Shown here one piece after another: positions 34,415-43,058 of a stretch of 64,000 nt of DNA. A program made the translations under genes and the position numbers. The stretch's first letter is position 1; each line of letters opens with the position of its first letter. The notes under the pieces were generated by a model. It was given only the letters and a program-made list of their open reading frames with translations. It did not search any database and was not told the origin of the DNA. The DNA comes from a virus, in the IMG/VR virus record IMGVR_UViG_3300025853_000058, positions 1-64,000 of that record; one strand, 5' to 3'.

Positions 34415-35546
34415 CTCGCAACTTGTTCAACTTCTTCTCCAACTTGGCCGCCTTCTTAGCCTTTCGTGCTATTCTACGACGCTTCCAACGGCTCATATTG
34501 GTATTCTTAGCCTCTTCCTTCTTTCGCTTTGAAATGACTTTAGCGGCCTTCTTAAGCATAGCAATATGTTCAGGTTGTTCACTATCAACAATCATTTCTA
34601 ACCTTTGAGCAAGTGAAGCATAACTTCGACCAAATTGATTTCTTGCTTCATCAATTGACAATTCATAGAAATTACACAAGAGTTCAAATTCCTCTTCATT
34701 TTTCCAATGCTTTTGGCTTCTTTCGTGCTTTCGTTCTGGAAGTGCTTCCAATACTTCATTTACTTCCCTAAACATTTTCTTCTCAGCGTTTGAAAGATGG
34801 CGAGTGGTTGGATTACCATGCTTTTCAACAAAGACTTCAATCTTTTCAGGTAGTGTTTCCGCCTTTGGCCTAATCTCATTTTTCTTAACTAGAATATCCT
34901 TAATCATTTGACGCTTAAAAGAAATATACTTTGAAGTTTGTCCACCTTTCTTAAGTTTAGACCATCGAGCAGAAATCGAAAACTTAGTCCTGTTATCGAA
35001 TGAATCAACGAGTTCTTCGCAAACAGACTTTTTCATTCCGTTTGTGATTTCACAATCATACATTTTTTGAAGCAAAATTTTGTCTTCTGCGGCACTCCAT
35101 CTTTTTTGATTTCTTGGTGTGTGTTTACTAACAACCTTTACAGTAGATTTTTTCGTTTGTTGGTTTTCACCAACAAGTTCGGAAATTGCGTTTCGCAGGA
35201 ATGATTTACTCAACTGTCCTTTAAGTGAACTAGAGTACAATGTGTTAGTAATAGTATTAATATCCTTCTTGGTAGTATTATCGTCAGTTGTTAGGTTGGC
35301 GTAGTATCTACACTGTTTCTTTGTTGCTGGCTCATAATTTTCTGGTATTTTCATTTCTTCTTCCTCCTTATTTTGATTTTGTTTTTCGACGAACCATACT
35401 ATTTTATTACGGATATTCGCCCCTGTTTTCTTAACAGAATATGTTTGTTCTAACCTCCTTGCAATAGCGTTCCAAGTTAATCCTTCTTCTCTTAATTTTA
35501 AAACAAATTCAATTTGTTCGTCTGTCCATTTATTATATTTATTCAT
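34407..35546 (-). CDS. Myb/SANT-like multi-domain DNA-binding protein
   Basis: 379 residues, very basic. Three helix-turn-helix units look Myb/SANT-like: N-terminal 'KWTDEQIEFVLKLREEGLTW', middle 'RWSAAEDKILLQKMYDCEI', and C-terminal 'HWKNEEEFELLCNFYELS'. The last 50 residues are a Lys/Arg tail. Such domains in archaeal viruses suggest DNA-binding regulation. It lies between, and overlaps, the JAMM and E1-like genes, so the three are coupled. Confidence 0.6.
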   Translation of the reverse strand: MNKYNKWTDEQIEFVLKLREEGLTWNAIARRLEQTYSVKKTGANIRNKIVWFVEKQNQNKEEEEMKIPENYEPATKKQCRYYANLTTDDNTTKKDINTITNTLYSSSLKGQLSKSFLRNAISELVGENQQTKKSTVKVVSKHTPRNQKRWSAAEDKILLQKMYDCEITNGMKKSVCEELVDSFDNRTKFSISARWSKLKKGGQTSKYISFKRQMIKDILVKKNEIRPKAETLPEKIEVFVEKHGNPTTRHLSNAEKKMFREVNEVLEALPERKHERSQKHWKNEEEFELLCNFYELSIDEARNQFGRSYASLAQRLEMIVDSEQPEHIAMLKKAAKVISKRKKEEAKNTNMSRWKRRRIARKAKKAAKLEKKLNKLRGV

Positions 35547-36100
35547 ACATTCACAACCTTATATTGGCATACTTCTTCTTGATTCATATATCTTTGAATC
35601 CATTGTGCGCCCATTCCTGCAATAACAATTTGCATAAAATGAACGGCTTTGTTTGTTCCATCCCAAGAATCTCCTTGACAACTAAATGACCCATCTTTAC
35701 CTGCTAAAAGCGTATCGTACATTTTGGGGTCGGCTTGATAACTAACAAGGGCGGCGTTCCTACCTTGCGCCCGTAAGTCTAACCACTTAATACTTGTGTT
35801 GTAAAGGGTTCGTCTAACCGACAAATTATCCACACAACAGATAACCAAGTCATAACCAGACATTTGCTTTTCAGTCAGTATTGGGAACTTTGAGTAGTGG
35901 TTCACTGATTCATATTCATTCATCATAACACTAGCCTTATTCTGCCCAACATGACCTCTCTTAAAGTTTTGATATGTTAAGTTCTTTGTTTCTACAATAT
36001 CGGGGTCTGCAACAGTAATGTTGTATAGTCCGACTTTATCTAAGTATTGAGTCAAGAATGACCCAATGCCGCCTGTTCCAATTATTAGTATTTTTCTCAT
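35543..36100 (-). CDS. E1/ThiF-like ubiquitin-activating-type enzyme
   Basis: 185 residues. 'ILIIGTGGIGSFLTQYLDKV' is the nucleotide loop of ThiF/MoeB/E1 enzymes; 'VADPDIVETKNLTYQNF' and 'GQNKASVMM' the ATP/Mg site, with Tyr where an Arg finger is usual; 'YDLVICCVDNLSVRRTL' the D-N-x-x-x-R part. A lone Cys in 'GSFSCQGDSW' could be catalytic. There is no CxxC zinc pair and it is shorter than MoeB (about 245). Predicted to adenylate the C-terminal Gly of a ubiquitin-like partner. Confidence 0.8.
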   Translation of the reverse strand: MRKILIIGTGGIGSFLTQYLDKVGLYNITVADPDIVETKNLTYQNFKRGHVGQNKASVMMNEYESVNHYSKFPILTEKQMSGYDLVICCVDNLSVRRTLYNTSIKWLDLRAQGRNAALVSYQADPKMYDTLLAGKDGSFSCQGDSWDGTNKAVHFMQIVIAGMGAQWIQRYMNQEEVCQYKVVNV

Positions 36101-36102
36101 AT

Positions 36103-36594
36103 TTATTCCTCCTTATATTTCATTCTTTGTTCTCTCATTTTTTTGTCGTAGTTTTCTTCCCACTTCAAATAGTCCTCTTCCCACAATATGTGCATATGCC
36201 AATCAGCAGAATGTTCTTTCAAACCTTTCCAATCAACTTCCATTGAACAATATTCACAATTTTTATCATCACATAGTTCGCCGCTTCTTTCTTCTGTGTC
36301 AAAACAAAGATAAGAGTCATATTTGAAATAGTATTCAACATGATACCCCTGCTCTCTCCTTTCTTTTACCCACTTACTTTCAGGAGTAAGAGGCAAAACA
36401 TCATATTCAGCAACTATGTGAATTTCACAAACAGGACAATCCCATTCAGTTTCTGCCAAATGCCATTCTTCAATAGGCATAGTGTGGGTTCTTAGAAGAA
36501 CTTCTGCCTTTTCACGACAATATGGGCAATCACTTTGTAGGTTTTTCATAGTCTCAACTATGTTGTTTTCCCTTTCAATCTCAAATTCATTCAT
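36103..36594 (-). CDS. Zinc-finger protein
   Basis: 163 residues. Two CxxC knuckles ('DCPYCREKAE', 'WDCPVCEIHIV') form a ribbon and a C-terminal C2H2-like finger reads 'NCEYCSMEVDW' then 'LKEHSADWHMH'. Between TFB and the E1-like gene; a DNA- or protein-binding regulator is likely. It overlaps the TFB stop by 8 nt. Confidence 0.65.
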   Translation of the reverse strand: MNEFEIERENNIVETMKNLQSDCPYCREKAEVLLRTHTMPIEEWHLAETEWDCPVCEIHIVAEYDVLPLTPESKWVKERREQGYHVEYYFKYDSYLCFDTEERSGELCDDKNCEYCSMEVDWKGLKEHSADWHMHILWEEDYLKWEENYDKKMREQRMKYKEE

Positions 36595-37453
36595 TCTTAT
36601 TCTCTCCTAATTCACTAAATTGTTTGCCTTTTACTTGGGCACAAGTTGAAAGACCTATTAATCCTAAAAGGTCTTTCGTTTGTTGTTGTATTGCTGACCT
36701 TGAAACTTCTGTCTTTTCAGAAATAATAGTCAGTGTTATTTTTGGATAAACAAAGATATTCTTTGAAATCCAACAAATGCTTTCATAGTAAGCATTTCTT
36801 TTATTATATTCTCGCTTTATAACAATAGACTCAAAGAACTCTAAAGTTTCCAGACATTGTGAAACGAATACTAAATCGCTACTTATTTGATTAGCCGATT
36901 TCTTTAGAAGAAACATAGGGTCTGGTTGCATATGCTTGGCATTACCACCATAATGTTTCTTGATTCTTCTAATCAATCGGTTTATGCTTTTTCCGCCACA
37001 GTTAAATTCTTCACACGCCGCTTTCAACTTAACAGGTGTTCTATTCTCAAATAAAACAAACCAAGCCACAGCAGTTCCTCTTACTTCCAAAGAAGCAGAA
37101 GAAAAGATATTCTTAGCGTGTAATTCACGATACAGAATACCGGCTCTATCTCTTAGAGATGTTTCAGTCACACCTAAAGAAGAAAGAACTATTTGTGAAA
37201 ATACAACACCTTTTCTTAGGTGTCCATCCTTTGATACAAAACGGTTTTGAGTATTTGCTAACTTGCTATATCCTTTAATGTTGCTTCCTAAGATACCTTT
37301 GTCTGGTGAGCGTGTCACTTCTTCATTGGTTTGTATTCTTACAGACTGTTCAAACAACTCGGTTGCTACTATCAGCCCACAGTATTGACAGGCAGTTTCG
37401 CCTATAATTTCATCATACTCAAAATCATTCCCTTTGCATTCTACACATCTCAT
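36587..37453 (-). CDS. tfb: Transcription initiation factor B (TFB/TFIIB)
   Basis: 288 residues. N-terminal zinc ribbon 'MRCVECKGNDFEYDEIIGET' with the second pair 'CQYCGLIV'; B-linker 'GSNIKGYSKLAN'; two cyclin-like repeats ('VTETSLRDRAGILYRELHAK', 'LEVRGTAVAWFVLFENRTPV', 'ITLTIISEKTEVSRSAIQQQ'). A virus TFB would redirect host RNA polymerase to viral promoters. The 387-residue gene upstream overlaps its start by 29 nt. Confidence 0.9.
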   Translation of the reverse strand: MRCVECKGNDFEYDEIIGETACQYCGLIVATELFEQSVRIQTNEEVTRSPDKGILGSNIKGYSKLANTQNRFVSKDGHLRKGVVFSQIVLSSLGVTETSLRDRAGILYRELHAKNIFSSASLEVRGTAVAWFVLFENRTPVKLKAACEEFNCGGKSINRLIRRIKKHYGGNAKHMQPDPMFLLKKSANQISSDLVFVSQCLETLEFFESIVIKREYNKRNAYYESICWISKNIFVYPKITLTIISEKTEVSRSAIQQQTKDLLGLIGLSTCAQVKGKQFSELGENKNE

Positions 37454-38588
37454 TAAAATCCTTCCTATTTTTATTTGGTTCCGATACTATGTATCGCTTA
37501 ATTGTATTTACAATCTGTATTGTCATATTGTCATTTAATAGAGCCATCGCTCTTGCGGCAAATTGGTCGCCAAGAGATGAACCCCTTGACATATTATCAA
37601 TACATATTGGTCCCTTCCAAACCCACTTACATAAGTCTATGGGTATTGGTTGGTTGCCTTCATCTAATTCCATTTTAGGTTGCGAAACAAAAGTTGAAAC
37701 CTTTTGTATATCGCTTTTAAATTGGTTGTCTGAAATAAGCCAATCATAATGATTACCTTTAATATACAAAGCAGTAGGGTTTTTACCGTCTTCCATAATC
37801 AATTTTAGCCTTTCGCTGTATTGTTCTGCCATTTCAGTTAGAAGTTGAACGGCTCTTTCTTCAACAATATCTTGCTGTCTGTTTTGCTTAAGAAATTCCC
37901 TCATCAAATGAAGTTCATTTTCAGTAGGTTCCCTACCAATAACGAAAGTATAAAGTTTCTTTATACCGAAATAGGCAAATTTTGATTTTTTCCTACCATC
38001 AATAAAGAACTTGCACATATTATCCAAATCTCGATTTTTGATAGTACCCCAAACACCATCGGATATTTCAATCGCACATTCTTTATCCGAAATTTGTTGA
38101 ACTGCTAACCTAACCTCAATCTTTTTGAAGTCACTAAAGAAGTGATAAGGCATTCTGTTTTCAAGACAATACTTAGTACGCTCGCTCAAAGATAGAACAG
38201 TCATTAAAGACTTCATTAATTTAACACTATCTGTTTCTCTAATAGCAGAAAAGGTCACTCTTGCTAAAGCATTTGTGATAGTGCTTAGTGCTTCACCTTT
38301 ACCGTTCAAATAATATCTATTTCCTTTCAATTCTAAAGCCACAGGCAACGAACCAATGTATATTAGAAATGGCCCTTTTGACCAACGAACATTATTCCTT
38401 TGGTCTTTTCTAGATAATATCTTTCTCCACCAACCAACTAGTCCTGAATGAACAGGGTCTTTATCGTTTCTGTTATATGTGACAAACTGTTCTTTTGAGT
38501 ACCAATGTATATTTTCGGAGGAAATTTCAACAGGGTTAAAATAATCTCTACTATCATCGGGTTTTTTAATTTTTAATTTTATTGTCAT
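37425..38588 (-). CDS. Unknown 387-residue protein next to TFB
   Basis: Alpha/beta protein with no motif I recognise: 'GPFLIYIGSLPVALELKGNR', 'FFSDFKKIEVRLAVQQISDK', 'LKLIMEDGKNPTALYIKGNH', 'NDNMTIQIVNTIKRYIVS'. It overlaps TFB, so a transcription role is possible. The length and the repeated conserved-looking Trp positions suggest a real enzyme or large adaptor. No signal peptide. Confidence 0.6.
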   Translation of the reverse strand: MTIKLKIKKPDDSRDYFNPVEISSENIHWYSKEQFVTYNRNDKDPVHSGLVGWWRKILSRKDQRNNVRWSKGPFLIYIGSLPVALELKGNRYYLNGKGEALSTITNALARVTFSAIRETDSVKLMKSLMTVLSLSERTKYCLENRMPYHFFSDFKKIEVRLAVQQISDKECAIEISDGVWGTIKNRDLDNMCKFFIDGRKKSKFAYFGIKKLYTFVIGREPTENELHLMREFLKQNRQQDIVEERAVQLLTEMAEQYSERLKLIMEDGKNPTALYIKGNHYDWLISDNQFKSDIQKVSTFVSQPKMELDEGNQPIPIDLCKWVWKGPICIDNMSRGSSLGDQFAARAMALLNDNMTIQIVNTIKRYIVSEPNKNRKDFNEMCRMQRE

Positions 38589-38592
38589 GTAA

Positions 38593-38763
38593 TCACATCA
38601 TATATATATTGTCAATTTTATTATTACTCGCACATTCTATGTGCATTTCTTTTTTAATTTCTTCTGGTAATAACAACTGCCCACCACAAATGCGGCAAGA
38701 GGTCGCTATTCTTTTTTTGTAGGCTCTATGGCTTGTGGTGTATTTAGGGTCTTTTTCTTTCAT
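38593..38763 (-). CDS. 56-residue zinc mini-protein
   Basis: Basic N-terminus, then 'ATSCRICGGQLLLPEEIKKE' and 'MHIECASNN': a C-x2-C ... H-x2-C zinc site. Start overlaps the upstream stop (ATGA). Function unknown. Confidence 0.6.
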   Translation of the reverse strand: MKEKDPKYTTSHRAYKKRIATSCRICGGQLLLPEEIKKEMHIECASNNKIDNIYMM

Positions 38764-39095
38764 CTATTCCACCTGTAATTTCCTTTACACAATTTGCATT
38801 CGTGTCCACATTCGCCTTCATTTGAGGAATGATACATAATAGCATGGTGTCTTACCAAGAGGTTATCATTTAACCATGTGTCAAATCCAATTTTTACAGC
38901 ATCTTCAAATTCCCAAAGAGCCGTATATAGGGTTTGTCTTAGTCTAAATTTTCTATCATCCTCATCATCTAGTTCATCACATACTTCTAATGCTAGCAGA
39001 AGTTTAATTCGTGAAACATGGGAAAAGTCATCCATTACAGTTAGCAGGCTATTTTTTTGATGGGTGTATGGAAGTTTAATCCATCTTTCTTCCAT
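38760..39095 (-). CDS. Hypothetical protein with C-terminal Cys cluster
   Basis: 111 residues. A helical body 'RIKLLLALEVCDELDDEDD' and 'ALWEFEDAVKIGFDTWL' ends in 'GECGHECKLCKGNYRW', a Cys cluster that may bind metal. It follows the ribonucleotide reductase gene by 9 nt, so a thiol role in reducing that enzyme could be tested. Confidence 0.55.
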   Translation of the reverse strand: MEERWIKLPYTHQKNSLLTVMDDFSHVSRIKLLLALEVCDELDDEDDRKFRLRQTLYTALWEFEDAVKIGFDTWLNDNLLVRHHAIMYHSSNEGECGHECKLCKGNYRWNR

Positions 39096-39104
39096 AAGCC
39101 CACC

Positions 39105-40970
39105 TCAAATTTCACAAAGCCCGCCAGCGCAAGCAAGTTCACCGGATAAATCAGTATTATCTTCCGACTCAATCACTTTAGTCAAATCAATATCTTCCAA
39201 AAGGTTATACATTTCTTCGTATTGTTCTTTAGTAATTGTTTCAAATGGTGCTTGTTTATAAGTTCCACCATCATAAGGAAGAACAGCAAGACCGTTGTAG
39301 TAATGTCGATTAAACCACATCCATTCTGCAACATCATCCCATTCATCATCTTTGATTGAGATAGTAGCAGAAACATTATGAGTGTTCATACCATCAACAT
39401 GACCGTTGCGAACCCAACGAATGCTAAATTGTTTTACTCTTTCAAGTAATTCAAATACACTTTCACTTCGAGTAGTGGCTCCTTCCGGTGCTTTTTGTGG
39501 AATGCTAATCACTGCTTGTTCAGTAGGGTTAAAGTATTCATCTTCTACTAATTCAGGATGATTGTTAAGTAGATAACCATAAATTGCTTCGTTTTTACCT
39601 ACACGAATACGACGAATATAGTTTTCGTCATGCCAAGCATGAATACCACTACTTGTTCCAAGAACAAGAGAAGTCGTTCCTGCCGGTTTAACGCAAGTAA
39701 TTCGGCTTGCTTCATTAATTCCAATTATCTTAGCGATTCTATGATTTTCAAGTTTTGCTTGAAGTGACGCAGATTCAATATCTAACTTTTCAACAACATT
39801 AGAAGCAATACCTGTCATAGATACACCAAGCAAAGAATCTTTTTCAGTAGTCTTTCGCCAAATATCACGAAGGTAGTGGAAGTCTGTATATCCAGCCTGT
39901 AATGTTCCTAAGAAAGCGGCGGCTTTAACACGGTCTTCTAAATCCTTTTGTCCTTCAACAGTAGAAGCATTTACTTCTGTTAGATTACAGAATTGGAAAG
40001 GTCTTAGTGCAATTTCACAACAAGGATTAGTTCCCCAATCTTTATCATTACTAAAATAAATTCCGGGTTCTCCAGAACCACTTAATTGAATCCTTTCCCA
40101 AACTTGCATAAAAAATTCTTTATTAATTCTATGTCGTAGTAATACTGCTGAGTTGTTTGCTCTACCCCGTTGTGGATTATTAACATACCATTCACCTGCT
40201 TTACAAGCAAGCATTTTAGAATCATCAGCACTAAACAGGCTAATCATAGCGGCACGACGAATACCTCCTGCGAGGACAGCATCAGCCAAATGGCACATAA
40301 TATCATGTGCTTGAAGCGAATCAAGTTTAGAACCATTAGGTAGGTTTTGTAAAATACCTTCGACCTTTACTAAACATTCACGCAAAGGTTGAGGGCCGGG
40401 TGCTTTTCCACCAGAAGTCTTTAATAAAGAACCTTTAGGTCTAATATCAGAATAGTCAAACTTAGGACTATCTTTCTTTACACCCATATAACATTCCATA
40501 AGAACCTTTACTGCGTCAGCCCAACCTTCAATTGAATCATTAATTAAATAGCGGCGTTGTCGAGTATTGTTAGGTTGTCTTATTTCGGGTAATTGCTCAA
40601 TATGGTGACGCTGGACAGAATACCCAACCCCCGTTCCACCGAGAAGTAAAAACATAGATTCACTAAAAGCAATATAGGAGTCAATAGGCAAATAAGCGCA
40701 GTTATAAACCCTATTTGGGCTAATCTCCACAGGCTTTCCGCCAAATTGCATAGAACGCATGGACGGTAGAATCTTCCTTGTTCTAACATAATTTTTGTAT
40801 ATCTCATTTATTTCCTCTCCTAGTTCGGGATATGTTTTGATGTGCATATTTTTATTTCGGGTGACTATCTCATCCCATGTTTCTCTTCGTTCACTTTCCG
40901 GTAAAAACCTTGCATATTTCATATGTACGGTAATATCGGAGAGTATCTGTATTGCTTTGTTTTCAGTCAT
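39105..40970 (-). CDS. nrdJ: Class II (B12-dependent) ribonucleotide reductase
   Basis: About 621 residues, monomeric RTPR type. 'NRVYNCAYLPIDSY' has the first active-site Cys, 'LLLGGTGVGYSVQRHHI' is typical of RTPR, 'NPCCEIALRPFQFCNLTEVN' carries the Cys/Glu radical site, and 'KPAGTTSLVLGTSSGIHAWH' the phosphate site. C-terminal 'ACAGGLCEI' is the reducing Cys pair. It makes deoxynucleotides and needs adenosylcobalamin from the host or sea water. Start at ATG 40970, 12 nt after AGGTG. Confidence 0.92.
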   Translation of the reverse strand: MTENKAIQILSDITVHMKYARFLPESERRETWDEIVTRNKNMHIKTYPELGEEINEIYKNYVRTRKILPSMRSMQFGGKPVEISPNRVYNCAYLPIDSYIAFSESMFLLLGGTGVGYSVQRHHIEQLPEIRQPNNTRQRRYLINDSIEGWADAVKVLMECYMGVKKDSPKFDYSDIRPKGSLLKTSGGKAPGPQPLRECLVKVEGILQNLPNGSKLDSLQAHDIMCHLADAVLAGGIRRAAMISLFSADDSKMLACKAGEWYVNNPQRGRANNSAVLLRHRINKEFFMQVWERIQLSGSGEPGIYFSNDKDWGTNPCCEIALRPFQFCNLTEVNASTVEGQKDLEDRVKAAAFLGTLQAGYTDFHYLRDIWRKTTEKDSLLGVSMTGIASNVVEKLDIESASLQAKLENHRIAKIIGINEASRITCVKPAGTTSLVLGTSSGIHAWHDENYIRRIRVGKNEAIYGYLLNNHPELVEDEYFNPTEQAVISIPQKAPEGATTRSESVFELLERVKQFSIRWVRNGHVDGMNTHNVSATISIKDDEWDDVAEWMWFNRHYYNGLAVLPYDGGTYKQAPFETITKEQYEEMYNLLEDIDLTKVIESEDNTDLSGELACAGGLCEI

Positions 40971-40972
40971 AA

Positions 40973-41347
40973 TTAACACCTATATTTACTTGCTTTTGGT
41001 AATTCTAGAAGAGAAGAAAAAGAATGGAGCCATTCACCATTTTTGTAAATGACCCACTCTTTTTCTTCTATAAACTTCCATTCATCAAAGTCTTCGATTG
41101 CTGAATTACCATGCTTAGAGAAAAGCATTTCAACACTCTCGAAGATATTACCCCGATAATTTATTTTTGATTGGCCCTTAGCGCAAATTTTCCCGTGTTT
41201 GCCTTGCGCTATCATATACATCTCTTCATAAAAATCTGGCTTAAATAAAGCCAATTCTTCATATATGATTGGTTGAAGCATTTTCCAGCCTTTTGTTTCC
41301 AAAAAGAGTTTCAATGCTTCTGCTGATACAAAGTTGCGAATGTCCAT
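40973..41347 (-). CDS. Hypothetical protein
   Basis: About 124 residues from ATG 41347, with 'MLQPIIYEELALFKPDFYEE' and 'WKFIEEKEWVIYKNGEWLHS'. It starts right after the terminator that ends the upstream gene group, so it is likely the first gene of a new - strand unit with ribonucleotide reductase. No family recognised. Confidence 0.55.
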   Translation of the reverse strand: MDIRNFVSAEALKLFLETKGWKMLQPIIYEELALFKPDFYEEMYMIAQGKHGKICAKGQSKINYRGNIFESVEMLFSKHGNSAIEDFDEWKFIEEKEWVIYKNGEWLHSFSSLLELPKASKYRC

Positions 41348-41360
41348 AGTTGCCACACCC

Positions 41361-41400
41361 AAAAAAGGGTAGGGTACAGCCTAACGGCCATACCCCACCC
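41361..41400 (-). terminator. Hairpin + U6 terminator after the ubiquitin-like gene
   Basis: In the - strand RNA, GGGTGGGGTA (41400-41391) pairs with TACCCTACCC (41376-41367), one G-U pair, around a loop that can fold a short inner stem; six U follow at 41366-41361. It closes the gene group that ends with the ubiquitin-like gene. Confidence 0.75.
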
Positions 41401-41436
41401 AAATTTTGCAACTTGCAAACGGTTTAAGAACCTTGC

Positions 41437-41637
41437 TTATCCGCCGACGATGGCAGGTACTAAATCAACATTTTGAACAGTTTCCCAATTAATATCAGTG
41501 ATTGATTCCCTTGCTACCATATCACCGTCAATAAAGACCCAATGGGTAGGGTGTGTGTCAATTTGTTCAATAACCGACTCACTAACTAAAGTGAGGTCGG
41601 TGTGGCCTGTTTCGTTCAAAATTCGTAGTTTAATCAT
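41437..41637 (-). CDS. Ubiquitin-like beta-grasp protein with C-terminal Gly-Gly
   Basis: 66 residues. Predicted order strand 'MIKLRILNETG', strand 'HTDLTLVSE', helix 'SVIEQIDTHP', strand 'THWVFIDGDMV', turn/helix 'ARESITDINWE', last strand 'NVDLVPAIVGG'. That is the beta-grasp order of ubiquitin/MoaD/ThiS, and the chain ends exactly with Gly-Gly (GTC GGC GGA TAA). An E1-like enzyme and a JAMM protease are encoded in the same array. Good ribosome site CGGAGG. Fold is inferred by eye; a sulfur carrier is the other possibility. Confidence 0.6.
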   Translation of the reverse strand: MIKLRILNETGHTDLTLVSESVIEQIDTHPTHWVFIDGDMVARESITDINWETVQNVDLVPAIVGG

Positions 41638-41735
41638 TGTGATTCCTCCGTTGTGTTCTCTCCACTGTCTGTACCCTTATAAACCGATGCGGTTCGGGCT
41701 GTCTTTTCATTTTTCTTCATTTTCTTGTTATTCAT
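41634..41735 (-). CDS. 33-residue basic peptide before the ubiquitin-like gene
   Basis: 'MNNKKMKKNEKTARTASVYK' and a polar end. GGAAG lies 10 nt before the ATG. Its stop overlaps the ubiquitin-like start (ATGA), and its last codons hold that gene's ribosome site. It may serve mainly as a coupling leader. Confidence 0.45.
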   Translation of the reverse strand: MNNKKMKKNEKTARTASVYKGTDSGENTTEESQ

Positions 41736-41748
41736 TTTTTTCACTTCC

Positions 41749-42015
41749 TTAAAAGTTATCCTCATATTCTCTATCTTCTTTCTCAAACTTTCGCTGTTCT
41801 TCAAGATAGCCGGTAAGAATCATGTCCATCTTATCCTGCATATCATGTATAATTCCAGCAATAGTTCGTCGTTTTAGGCTAATCCAAATGCGGTGATAAG
41901 TATTGATAATCACCACAGGTAAATCGTCTTCATTTGCTTTGATAATAATAGGGGGTAATTCCCTATCATCAACAAATCTCATCTCAACCTTTGTTTCTCT
42001 TTCTAATGTATTCAT
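41749..42015 (-). CDS. Hypothetical protein
   Basis: 88 residues: a beta-rich start 'LPPIIIKANEDDLPVVIINT' and a long helix 'GIIHDMQDKMDMILTGYLEE' with a charged end. ATG overlaps the previous stop. No family recognised. Confidence 0.55.
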   Translation of the reverse strand: MNTLERETKVEMRFVDDRELPPIIIKANEDDLPVVIINTYHRIWISLKRRTIAGIIHDMQDKMDMILTGYLEEQRKFEKEDREYEDNF

Positions 42016-42380
42016 TCGTATTCCTCCATATCAAAATTTGGTAGCACTAAGGCAACTACCTCTCCGTTTTCGTCGTATTCCTTTTGCATAATCTGGTCAA
42101 ATACCCACTTAGCATCATCACTGATAACTAATCGAGTTTCATCGGACCTTGCTGAGAATAATGCACATTCTACATTCTTAAGGAATCGTTCTTGTAAAAG
42201 CCTTACACAGTTCTCACTGTATATAATAAGACTTTCATCATCTAAATATAACTCACTTTCTTTGACAACTTCAATAACTTGGTCCAAAGTAAGGTAGCCT
42301 TGATTATACAGCAAGTTTAGCAGGTTTCTGTCAATTAGGCCCATCATGTCATATTCCTCATTTGTAATTTTGATGGTCAT
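42012..42380 (-). CDS. Hypothetical acidic protein
   Basis: About 122 residues from ATG 42380 ('MTIKITNEEYDMMGLIDRNL'). Mostly helical with 'LTLDQVIEVVKESELYLDDE' and an acidic end 'PNFDMEEYE'. No family recognised; it overlaps both neighbours. Confidence 0.55.
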   Translation of the reverse strand: MTIKITNEEYDMMGLIDRNLLNLLYNQGYLTLDQVIEVVKESELYLDDESLIIYSENCVRLLQERFLKNVECALFSARSDETRLVISDDAKWVFDQIMQKEYDENGEVVALVLPNFDMEEYE

Positions 42381-42676
42381 GCCAACACCTGCAACCATGC
42401 TACGAGGTAGTCTTTGTTCTTTGCGCCTACAAGTGACTCAAGCCTACCATAATTAGGATATTCTTCTTTATCCAATATAGCAATCATAGTGTCAGCAAGC
42501 AATTTAGCCATAAATGTCGGACTTAATTCAACAAAGACCTTTGAAAGTTCCCTGCTTATTTCCATCTTCATATTCTCATGTGCCAAACATTGAACACATT
42601 GAACACGCATCATCACATCATGTTGATAATCGGCTTTCATAATGTGTCCTACATTATTACATTCTTCACAAATCAT
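42377..42676 (-). CDS. Zinc-binding protein
   Basis: 99 residues. 'MICEECNNVGHIMK' and 'VQCVQCLAHENM' are two CxxC knuckles 23 residues apart, then a helical C-terminal part 'FVELSPTFMAKLLADTM'. Likely a zinc ribbon. The upstream gene overlaps its start by ATGA. Confidence 0.6.
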   Translation of the reverse strand: MICEECNNVGHIMKADYQHDVMMRVQCVQCLAHENMKMEISRELSKVFVELSPTFMAKLLADTMIAILDKEEYPNYGRLESLVGAKNKDYLVAWLQVLA

Positions 42677-42843
42677 TCTTCTTCACCTTTCCAATACCAA
42701 GTTTGTTGACCAAGTTCATCAACTGTCATTCCCAATTGTTTAGCAATAACATCCATTGGTACACACATATACCAACCGATTTCACGACTTTGGCCGTTGT
42801 AGCCTTTGTAGTGCTTTCTCATAAATTCAATAATTTCATTCAT
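42673..42843 (-). CDS. 56-residue hypothetical protein
   Basis: 'MNEIIEFMRKHYKGYNGQSR' then 'GWYMCVPMDVIAKQLGMTVD', a small helical unit perhaps with a helix-turn-helix, ending 'WKGEEE'. The Glu codons are the next ribosome site. Found by closing the gap between neighbouring genes. Confidence 0.5.
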   Translation of the reverse strand: MNEIIEFMRKHYKGYNGQSREIGWYMCVPMDVIAKQLGMTVDELGQQTWYWKGEEE

Positions 42844-43058
42844 TCTTCCTCATCTCCAAATAAGTCAGCATAAGAACCGTCTTCTTCGTGCGCTTCACGG
42901 AGTACGCTTTCATAATCGCTCATTCCAACTTCGTATGCGATTCTGTCCATTCTATACAAGGTTAATGAAGCACTGCATTCAATACCACATACATCAATTG
43001 TGCCATATAGTTCATCGAGCATATCATCATAGTATTCTCTCATAATATTCATATTCAT
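42840..43058 (-). CDS. Hypothetical acidic protein
   Basis: 72 residues, acidic, 'MREYYDDMLDELYGTIDVCG' and 'GSYADLFGDEEE'. ATGA overlap on both sides. Two Cys close together ('VCGIEC'). No family recognised. Confidence 0.55.
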   Translation of the reverse strand: MNMNIMREYYDDMLDELYGTIDVCGIECSASLTLYRMDRIAYEVGMSDYESVLREAHEEDGSYADLFGDEEE

